A DNA stretch of 64,000 bases, from positions 56,402 through 120,401 of the forward strand of contig CALUCD010000008.1 of assembly GCA_943914465.1 (NCBI GenBank), given 5' to 3'. Shown in pieces: positions 17,485 through 23,570 of this stretch. Source of the DNA: an uncultured Corynebacterium sp. (GTDB taxonomy: Bacteria > Actinomycetota > Actinomycetes > Mycobacteriales > Mycobacteriaceae). A program made the translations under genes and the position numbers. Within the stretch, counting starts at the first letter, position 1; every line of letters starts with the position of its first letter. The notes under the pieces are model-generated. The model was given only the letters and a program-made list of their open reading frames with translations, did no database searches and had not been told where the DNA came from.

Positions 17485-18690
17485 ATGATGCTAAGTGAAA
17501 CGCTTCGATGCGCGGCTGGGATGGCTGCAGACGCCGCACGGCTAGCTCCACGCACCGATCCGGAGTTCGGCCAAACAACCTGGTTAAGCGGTGCCCGTCC
17601 GGGAACCTTGCTCGCGGCGCAGCGTATCCACCCGATAGGATTGCGCACCCGTCTCAATCCTGCAGATGTGTGGCGAATTGAGTATGTGACCTCGGACCGC
17701 TACAACAGGATTCTCAGCGCGACGGGTGCAGTGTTTCGTTCCCGCACGCCCTGGAAGGGACGAGGCGAGAGGCCTACGGTGGCATTTGCTCCGTCCACCC
17801 AAGGAGTAGCACCGCGGTGTGATCCCTCATATTCGTGCACCGTAGGTGTGGCGCTTCGGACTCGCCCGTTCGACATCATCGCGGCATACGAGCAACCTGC
17901 GATCAACTTGTTGGTTGCGGCAGGGGCAAATGTGGTGCTGACTGATTATCCGCGTGACCCCGAAGACAACGTGCAGCTTTACTGTGATCATGTTTCAGCA
18001 GCCCGGGCGCTCGCCGATGCGGTTCGCGCAGCTGGACAGCTCGGCATCTGGAGCAACGCTGTCGGGCTGTGGGGTTTTTCGCAGGGGGGCGGCGCGATCG
18101 GCGGTTGGTTAGAGCAACCGGAGTACGCACCTGAGATTCAGCCAGCTGCCGCGGTCGTTGGCGCTCCACCAGCCGACCTCATCGCCACTTTGCAGCACAC
18201 CGATCGCGCGATCGCGTCAGTAGTAATCCTGTATGCGGTCGCCGGAATGATGGCAGCGCGTCCCGCGGTGGCGGCCGAGCTCGCTCCAATCCTTAACCCG
18301 AAAGGATTAGAGATCGTGCTGTTCGATTCCCGTGTCTGCGCCATTGGTGCCATCACACATCGACCGTGGTCGGACACCTCCACATGGACGACGTCCGGAA
18401 GGGCGCTGGCGCAGCTTATAGACGAGCTCCCCGAGACCTCCCAATACCTCGAACGTTGCTCCCTGGGGCAGCGTCGACCGCTGAGAATTCCGATCCGGCT
18501 GTGGTCGTCGCCCCACGATGACATTGTCCCTTACACGGCCGTGCGCAACCTTGCCGAAGCGTGGGGTATATCACTTGAGACCCGGCGGATGCCGCGGCTA
18601 CCGAGGCGGACCGGGGTCAATCACTTCGGTCCGTATTACACGCATCTTGCCGCTGATACGAAATGGCTCCTGTCCCACCTCGGCAGGTAG
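17485..18690 (+). CDS. Secretory-lipase-family (LIP) alpha/beta hydrolase
   Basis: A 401-residue serine hydrolase of the secretory lipase family also found in Nocardia and mycobacteria. The nucleophile elbow is GFSQGG, the acid is probably in SSPHDDIVPY, and the histidine is in GVNHFGPYY near the C-terminus. Relatives hydrolyse triacylglycerols or other esters outside the cell. No convincing signal peptide is seen at this start, although the family is usually secreted. AAGG lies seven bases before the ATG. Its TAG stop is the first half of the putative fxsA -10. Confidence 0.75.
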   Translation: MMLSETLRCAAGMAADAARLAPRTDPEFGQTTWLSGARPGTLLAAQRIHPIGLRTRLNPADVWRIEYVTSDRYNRILSATGAVFRSRTPWKGRGERPTVAFAPSTQGVAPRCDPSYSCTVGVALRTRPFDIIAAYEQPAINLLVAAGANVVLTDYPRDPEDNVQLYCDHVSAARALADAVRAAGQLGIWSNAVGLWGFSQGGGAIGGWLEQPEYAPEIQPAAAVVGAPPADLIATLQHTDRAIASVVILYAVAGMMAARPAVAAELAPILNPKGLEIVLFDSRVCAIGAITHRPWSDTSTWTTSGRALAQLIDELPETSQYLERCSLGQRRPLRIPIRLWSSPHDDIVPYTAVRNLAEAWGISLETRRMPRLPRRTGVNHFGPYYTHLAADTKWLLSHLGR

Positions 18691-18693
18691 TCT
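18688..18693 (+). promoter_or_regulatory. Candidate -10 of a leaderless promoter, fxsA
   Basis: TAGTCT is followed by seven bases and the ATG at 18701. The TAG of the hexamer is the stop codon of the lipase gene. Confidence 0.45.
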
Positions 18694-18700
18694 AAGCCTC

Positions 18701-19246
18701 ATGCCGCTGCTTCTCTTTGCGTATTTCGCTGCCGAAGTGCTCGCCTTTGTTGGCGTTGCCAAACTCATTGGTGTCGGGTGGGCATTGCTCGCCGTTCTTG
18801 GTTTGATGGTGGTCGGCGGATTCGCTGCGAGTATGTCTCTGCGCTCGGCGCTCGTCAGGGCGACACGCGGGCGGTCGTCGGTGAGCAAGCTTGCTGGAGA
18901 TTCGGCGCTGCTCATGGTCGCATGGGTACTCGCAATAGTTCCCGGGTTTGTAACCTCAGTGCTCGGCCTGTTCATGGTGTTCCCTCCCACGCGCGCCGTG
19001 ATGCGCAAGGGCTTGACAGTGAAGGCTCAACGCAGCCTTGAGAGGTTCGGGATGCGCGCGTACCAGGCGTCACCCGTGGCGCGGATGCGAACGAACTATG
19101 GGTCGTTCACGCAGCCAGCCCAGCCTGGCCAATCTAACGGGGTCATCGATGCCGATGAGTTGGAGCGCATGTACCGTATGGAGAGTTTTGATAACAAGCG
19201 ACCTGGGTCGTCTCGCCACGGTGAAACGCCGGAGGATTCGGCCTAG
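18701..19246 (+). CDS. fxsA: FxsA-family membrane protein
   Basis: A 181-residue protein with three or four hydrophobic segments in the first 110 residues and a polar C-terminal tail. The pattern matches FxsA, whose E. coli member relieves phage T7 exclusion by the F plasmid; its normal role is unknown. The ATG at 18701 gives a start inside the first hydrophobic segment, as in homologues. An open frame extends 183 bases upstream but lies inside the lipase gene. It is immediately followed by lnt, with the GTG adjoining its stop. Confidence 0.85.
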   Translation: MPLLLFAYFAAEVLAFVGVAKLIGVGWALLAVLGLMVVGGFAASMSLRSALVRATRGRSSVSKLAGDSALLMVAWVLAIVPGFVTSVLGLFMVFPPTRAVMRKGLTVKAQRSLERFGMRAYQASPVARMRTNYGSFTQPAQPGQSNGVIDADELERMYRMESFDNKRPGSSRHGETPEDSA

Positions 19247-20824
19247 GTGCTCGCGTTTCTTCGGTTTGGCATTGCTGCGTGCGCTGGGTGGTGCACCTAC
19301 CTCTCCTATGAGCCGCATGGCCACTGGTGGGCCGCGGTTATTGGGCTGACGCTTCTTTATGTCTGTGTGATGCCGTGGCCGCGCGGCTGGACCGGTGCTG
19401 TCGGGATGGCAGGAGATGCCCAAGAGAAACCGCCGGCCTCATTTGGTGGCCTTCTCGGTTTTACCTCCGCATTATTTTGCTATCTCTTTCTGCTTCCTTG
19501 GGTCGGGGAGTTCGTCGGAGCGTTACCCTACCTAGCCCTTTCTGTCGCGCTGGCGCTCTACTCGATCATGACCGGTGTACTTGGGGTAATCATTGCCCGA
19601 TGGAGATATGGGTTCGCACTTTTCCCGTTCGTCTACGTTGCCGTTGAATACTGTCGTTCGTCGTTTCCGTTTGGTGGTTTCGCCTGGGTCCGGTTAGCGT
19701 GGGGTCAGGTCAACGGCCCGCTTGCGAACCTCGCTGTCTGGGGAGGGCCGGTCCTGGTGACCTTCGCTGCGGTCCTGGCGGGGGCGGGCGCAGCCGCGAT
19801 GCTCACATCACGCGGACCCTGCCGCGTGGTCGGAGCGCTTTGCCTGCTCGTCCCGATCGCCACGGGTGCTATGAGTAGCGCTGTTGTTGACGTGGAGTCA
19901 AAAACAGTGGGTGAGGTGCACGCCGCGGTCGTACAGGGCAATGTCCCGCGGATGGGACTTGACTTCAACGCTCAGCGTCGTGCCGTGTTGGACAACCACG
20001 TTCGCGAGACACGTGTCCTTGCCGAAGAGCAGTCGTCCGATGGCGGGTCACTCGATTTGGTTGTTTGGCCGGAGAATGCCTCAGATGTGAACCCATTTCG
20101 CGACGCTTACGCAGCTGATTCGATCCGAGACGCGGTGCGTGCTGTGAATGCGCCGGTGCTGGTGGGCACTTTGACCCGCGACGAAGTAGGCGAGAGAAAC
20201 ACGATGGTGGTGTTCGACCCTGAGACCGACGCGGGGGACTACCACCACAAACGGTTTCTCCAACCATTTGGCGAATACATGCCAATGCGCGACTTTTTCC
20301 GACGGTTCTCCGACCTCGTGGATCTCGCTGGCGACTTCCAGCCCGGTGATGGCCCAGGGGTTGTGCACATGAGGGACGTGATCGTTGGCGTCGCCACGTG
20401 CTACGAGGTTGCAGAAGACCCTGCATATCGCCTTGCCGTGCGCAACGGTGCGCAGATCCTTGCCACCCCAACCAATAACGCTACGTTTGGCTTCACCGAT
20501 ATGACGTACCAACAGCTCGCGATGAGTCGCATGCGCGCCATAGAAACCGACCGTGCTGTGTTGGTAGCGGCAACCTCGGGTGTGTCGGCGATCGTCGAGC
20601 CTGACGGCACCGTGTCTCAACACAGCGAGATATTTGTGCCGGCTCATCTCGTAGCCGAGTTGCCGTTGCGCGAATCGGTCACCCCCGCGGTGCGCTTCGG
20701 CAGTGCTGTAGAACTGTTGCTGGTCTTGGTGGGTGCGATGCTCGGGTTAGGCGCGCTTGTCCTATCGCGGCGCAGGTATGCTTCTAAGGGAAAATCCGCC
20801 GAAGACGACAAGGAGCTCGCATAG
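19247..20824 (+). CDS. lnt: Apolipoprotein N-acyltransferase Lnt (Ppm2)
   Basis: A 525-residue membrane enzyme that adds the third acyl chain to the N-terminal cysteine of lipoproteins. Several transmembrane helices fill the first 200 residues, followed by a nitrilase-like domain. The Glu-Lys-Cys triad is visible in VVWPENA, HHKRFLQPFGEY and VATCYEVAED. A last transmembrane helix is at the C-terminus. In M. tuberculosis this domain is fused to Ppm1, whereas here it is separate, as known for C. glutamicum. It starts with GTG directly after fxsA and overlaps ppm1 by one base. Confidence 0.92.
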   Translation: MLAFLRFGIAACAGWCTYLSYEPHGHWWAAVIGLTLLYVCVMPWPRGWTGAVGMAGDAQEKPPASFGGLLGFTSALFCYLFLLPWVGEFVGALPYLALSVALALYSIMTGVLGVIIARWRYGFALFPFVYVAVEYCRSSFPFGGFAWVRLAWGQVNGPLANLAVWGGPVLVTFAAVLAGAGAAAMLTSRGPCRVVGALCLLVPIATGAMSSAVVDVESKTVGEVHAAVVQGNVPRMGLDFNAQRRAVLDNHVRETRVLAEEQSSDGGSLDLVVWPENASDVNPFRDAYAADSIRDAVRAVNAPVLVGTLTRDEVGERNTMVVFDPETDAGDYHHKRFLQPFGEYMPMRDFFRRFSDLVDLAGDFQPGDGPGVVHMRDVIVGVATCYEVAEDPAYRLAVRNGAQILATPTNNATFGFTDMTYQQLAMSRMRAIETDRAVLVAATSGVSAIVEPDGTVSQHSEIFVPAHLVAELPLRESVTPAVRFGSAVELLLVLVGAMLGLGALVLSRRRYASKGKSAEDDKELA

Positions 20825-21741
20825 TGTCAAACACGACCCTGGTGATCATTCCCACCTACAACGAGGTTGAAAATCTGCCACTCATCGTTGACCGGGTACT
20901 CAATTCATCCGCCAGGGTTGACGTGTTAGTCGTCGATGACAGCTCCCCGGACGGCACTGGAGCGAAGGCCGCCGAGCTCTCCGCGCAGCATGCTGAAGTG
21001 CACGTTTTGGAACGCAGCGGCAAGGAAGGGCTCCTCGCCGCGTATCGCGCAGGTTTCCGGTGGGGACTGGAGCGTGAGTACGAGGTTTTTTGCCAGATGG
21101 ATGCCGATGGCTCACATGCGCCGGAAGAGCTTTCACGCCTGCTTGACGCAATCGATGATGGTGCTGACCTTGTGATCGGGTCCCGCTACGTCGACAGGGG
21201 AGAGGTGAAGAACTGGCAAAAGCGACGGTTAATGCTTTCGAAGCTGGGCAATTGGTACATCTCCGCGGCGCTCGGTGATGATGTGCACGATATGACCGCA
21301 GGCTACCGCGCGATTCGCCGCGGGGTCCTCGAGACGATTGATCTCGACGCACTGTCACCTAAGGGTTACATTTTCCAGGCCGAGCTCGCGCATAGAGCGA
21401 TCAATGAGGGATTTGACGTCAGGGAAGTGCCTGTGACTTTTGAGGATCGACGCTTGGGCGAGTCAAAGCTTGACGCGAGCTTTGCAACGAGCTCGCTTGC
21501 TGAAGTGACGAGGTGGAGTGTTCAAGAAAAGGCGAGCACGGTGCGAGAGTTATTCAAGCACGTGACCGCATTAGCAAAACACGAATTTGAGCATTCACGA
21601 CTGCCGTCGTTCGGCGACCGGGTCAATCGCGCAGCAGAAACGTTGACCGGTTCCGTGGGCGCGATATCAGACCTGGCTCACTACGAGCTGAAGCGAGCTG
21701 GCTTCATCAGCGAGAAACGCGAGAGCGAGCCGACTCAGTAA
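20824..21741 (+). CDS. ppm1: Polyprenol monophosphomannose synthase Ppm1
   Basis: A 305-residue family 2 glycosyltransferase that makes polyprenyl-phosphate-mannose from GDP-mannose, the mannose donor for lipomannan and protein O-mannosylation. Visible motifs are IPTYNEVENL, VDDSSPDGT, QMDADGSH and GSRYV. About 60 residues follow the normal catalytic domain (from around residue 245) and are charged and helical. It starts with GTG overlapping the lnt stop, so the two are co-translated. The stop TAA lies in a 10-base tandem repeat. Confidence 0.93.
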   Translation: MSNTTLVIIPTYNEVENLPLIVDRVLNSSARVDVLVVDDSSPDGTGAKAAELSAQHAEVHVLERSGKEGLLAAYRAGFRWGLEREYEVFCQMDADGSHAPEELSRLLDAIDDGADLVIGSRYVDRGEVKNWQKRRLMLSKLGNWYISAALGDDVHDMTAGYRAIRRGVLETIDLDALSPKGYIFQAELAHRAINEGFDVREVPVTFEDRRLGESKLDASFATSSLAEVTRWSVQEKASTVRELFKHVTALAKHEFEHSRLPSFGDRVNRAAETLTGSVGAISDLAHYELKRAGFISEKRESEPTQ

Positions 21742-21754
21742 GCTTCAGTAAGCT
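21735..21754. repeat. 10-base perfect tandem duplication across the ppm1 stop
   Basis: TCAGTAAGCT occurs twice in direct succession, and the TAA of ppm1 is inside the first copy. The layout resembles the repeat at the helY stop. Confidence 0.9.
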
Positions 21755-21775
21755 GCGGTCAACCGGGCGGCGAGC

Positions 21776-22156
21776 CTACTGCGGGTTTTCGGCTGCTTGC
21801 TGCTCTTTCGCTAGACGCGCAGCGTTGCGGCGCCGCTTGCGTAGCTGCTCCAGCCGCTCCTCGAGGAGGATATCCAGCTCTTCAATTGAGCGCCGTTCCC
21901 GCAGCATATCCCAGTGGGTCCGAGGCGGCTTGGCAGGTTTTGCCTCGACACCCTCGCCCTCCATGAGGCTGCCGACCTGCCCGTTTTTACACATCCACTC
22001 TTCGGGGATCTCTGCATCGTCCGCGAACGGAACCTCGAAAACTTCCCCGCTCGGAGTACGGTACTTTGCCGTTTGTCGCGGCGCTAGGTCGTGGTCGCGG
22101 TCCGTTTCGTAACTTACTGCGCCCATACGACTTCCGCGCAGAACACGATCAGCCAT
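21776..22156 (-). CDS. rbpA: RNA polymerase-binding protein RbpA
   Basis: A 126-residue actinobacterial transcription factor that binds RNA polymerase and the principal sigma factor and stabilises open complexes. The N-terminal GSRMGAVSYE segment, the core domain (residues 30-75), the basic linker and the sigma-interacting segment RTHWDMLRERRSIEELDILLEER are all present. AAGGGA lies ten bases upstream of the ATG. The promoter region combines sigma-A-like and SigH-like elements. It converges with ppm1 and diverges from a zinc-ribbon gene. Confidence 0.95.
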   Translation of the reverse strand: MADRVLRGSRMGAVSYETDRDHDLAPRQTAKYRTPSGEVFEVPFADDAEIPEEWMCKNGQVGSLMEGEGVEAKPAKPPRTHWDMLRERRSIEELDILLEERLEQLRKRRRNAARLAKEQQAAENPQ

Positions 22157-22205
22157 GCTGTCACAATCCCTTCAGACTCATAATGCCTTTTGATGTAATC
22201 GATAC

Positions 22206-22236
22206 AGTATAACGACCTGGTGGGACGTTTTGTTCC
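22206..22236 (-). promoter_or_regulatory. rbpA promoter with overlapping SigH-type and sigma-A-type elements
   Basis: On the minus strand GGAAC (22236-22232), 17 bases and CGTT (22214-22211) fit the SigH/SigR consensus. The overlapping TATACT (22211-22206) is a good sigma-A -10. It lies about 50 bases before the rbpA ATG. Confidence 0.5.
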
Positions 22237-22265
22237 TGGCTACCGGACATGCAGGAGACGTGTAT

Positions 22266-22271
22266 TAGAAT
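22266..22271 (+). promoter_or_regulatory. Candidate -10 of a leaderless promoter, zinc-ribbon gene
   Basis: TAGAAT is followed by six bases and the GTG at 22278. It diverges from the rbpA promoter within the same 120-base gap. Confidence 0.5.
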
Positions 22272-22277
22272 GTCGGC

Positions 22278-22625
22278 GTGACGGCAGAAACGAGCATATC
22301 GGCAGGACACCGATCTGCCTGCCTGTGGTGTGGAAAGGAGATTGATTCACAGCCAAGTCGGGGGCGAAAACGCAAGTATTGCAGCCCATCTTGCAAGCAA
22401 CGCGCATATGAGCAGCGAAATAATCTTGGGGGTAGCCCGGTCGTTGATGGGTCGGTTGTCCTGCGTCCCGAGCGTGTGGGAGAGCTTCGCGATGAGCTCT
22501 ACGAACTCCGGTGCGCCGCAGAGGATATCCGCACGGCTGTGGAGGAGTGCGCGGATTCAGAAGAAATTCGTCACTTGTGTGACGAATTGGTAAACTTGGC
22601 GACCCAGATTGAAAAGTTGAGGTGA
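22278..22625 (+). CDS. Small zinc-ribbon protein, function unknown
   Basis: A 115-residue protein. Cysteines at 15, 18, 35 and 39 (C-x2-C-x16-C-x3-C) form a probable zinc-binding ribbon, with a basic RGRKRKYC stretch inside it. The C-terminal half (residues 65-115) is acidic and helical with a heptad-like pattern, suggesting a dimerising coiled coil. I do not recognise a characterised family. Start is GTG, supported by the leaderless-type -10. Position beside rbpA and the Zn-plus-basic pattern would fit a nucleic-acid-binding or transcription-associated role, which is inference only. YceI follows six bases after its stop. Confidence 0.75.
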   Translation: MTAETSISAGHRSACLWCGKEIDSQPSRGRKRKYCSPSCKQRAYEQRNNLGGSPVVDGSVVLRPERVGELRDELYELRCAAEDIRTAVEECADSEEIRHLCDELVNLATQIEKLR

Positions 22626-22631
22626 CTGTCT

Positions 22632-23360
22632 ATGACTCAGCAGCCAGCACCAGCTAGGAAAGCGAGCCGGCCCCGCAAGCAAACCGCACTCATTGTCGCC
22701 GTGTCCGTGTTCATCGTGTTGGCCCTGGCCGTTGCTGCTGTGCCGCTTGCGCTGAATTTTTTCGGCGGCCGCGGTGTGAAGACCGAAGGCATTGATGAAG
22801 CTGGTGTTCGCCCCGCATCTACCGACATCAATGGCGAGTGGACAGTAAGTACGCGCCCCGGCGCCAACAGGTCTTCAGCAGGATTCACATTTAACGAGGT
22901 GCTTCCTGGCGAGCGGCGCACGACATCCGGCTCAACACACGGTGTGCACGGGCATGTGACTATCGAGGCGGGAACTCTAACGTCTGGTGAAATCCGGGTT
23001 GACATGACGACGCTGACATCCGATAGCGACGTTCGCGACAACAACGTGCGCAACAAGCTGCTACACGCCGAGCAATACCCGGAATCGGTTTTCACACTTA
23101 CCCGTCCAGTAAGCGTCGAACACGTACCGGGCGACGGCTCAAGCGCCACAGTAGAACTCAGTGGTGATTTGACGATCCATGGCGAGACGCAATCGATAAC
23201 CCACCCATTTACAGTTGTGCGGTCTGGTAGTCGGCTCCTTGTTGCTGGCGATGTACCAATCAACCGGTTGGACTATGGGGTGACAAGCCCAGAGTTCGTT
23301 GCCGCGACGATCGCCGATGAGGGCGAGATCAACATCCGGGTTAACTTGGCCAAGGAGTAG
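22632..23360 (+). CDS. YceI-family lipid-binding protein with N-terminal anchor
   Basis: A 242-residue protein. Residues 1-17 are basic, residues 18-42 form a transmembrane helix, and the rest is a YceI domain. In YceI proteins a lipocalin-like barrel binds polyisoprenoid chains. Signature parts are VHGHVTIEAG, DMTTLTSDSDVRDNNVRNKLLHAEQYPESVFT and the closing PINRLDYGV. The topology places the domain outside the membrane. GAGGTG precedes the ATG. It is likely in one transcript with the zinc-ribbon gene. The polyisoprenoid cargo is not shown for this protein. Confidence 0.85.
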   Translation: MTQQPAPARKASRPRKQTALIVAVSVFIVLALAVAAVPLALNFFGGRGVKTEGIDEAGVRPASTDINGEWTVSTRPGANRSSAGFTFNEVLPGERRTTSGSTHGVHGHVTIEAGTLTSGEIRVDMTTLTSDSDVRDNNVRNKLLHAEQYPESVFTLTRPVSVEHVPGDGSSATVELSGDLTIHGETQSITHPFTVVRSGSRLLVAGDVPINRLDYGVTSPEFVAATIADEGEINIRVNLAKE

Positions 23361-23494
23361 CACCTCCGGGTGGCCTGGTACGGATTAACAGCCAGGACAC
23401 GCGCGCCGCAAAAACGTAACGTGACGCAATCTAGGCCAACTAGGCAACACAGGGCCAAGCGTCATACCGAGCACACCCCGGCCATATTTGTCCG

Positions 23495-23508
23495 ATAATG
23501 TACATTAT
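23495..23508. promoter_or_regulatory. 14-base perfect palindrome, candidate operator
   Basis: ATAATGTACATTAT is a perfect palindrome in the 210-base gap before the FAD dehydrogenase gene. It overlaps GATAAT, a possible -10 element. It does not fit the TGTGA-N6-TCACA GlxR site or the odd-centred LldR-type site. Confidence 0.5.
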
Positions 23509-23557
23509 GTCAAGTAAGCGGTTTTGGGACCTACCCTGCTTGTCATAAACGTGCGCG

Positions 23558-23563
23558 TACCAT
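23558..23563 (+). promoter_or_regulatory. Candidate -10 of a leaderless promoter, FAD dehydrogenase
   Basis: TACCAT is followed by seven bases and the ATG at 23571. The hexamer equals that of the Xaa-Pro peptidase. Confidence 0.35.
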
Positions 23564-23570
23564 TCATGCC

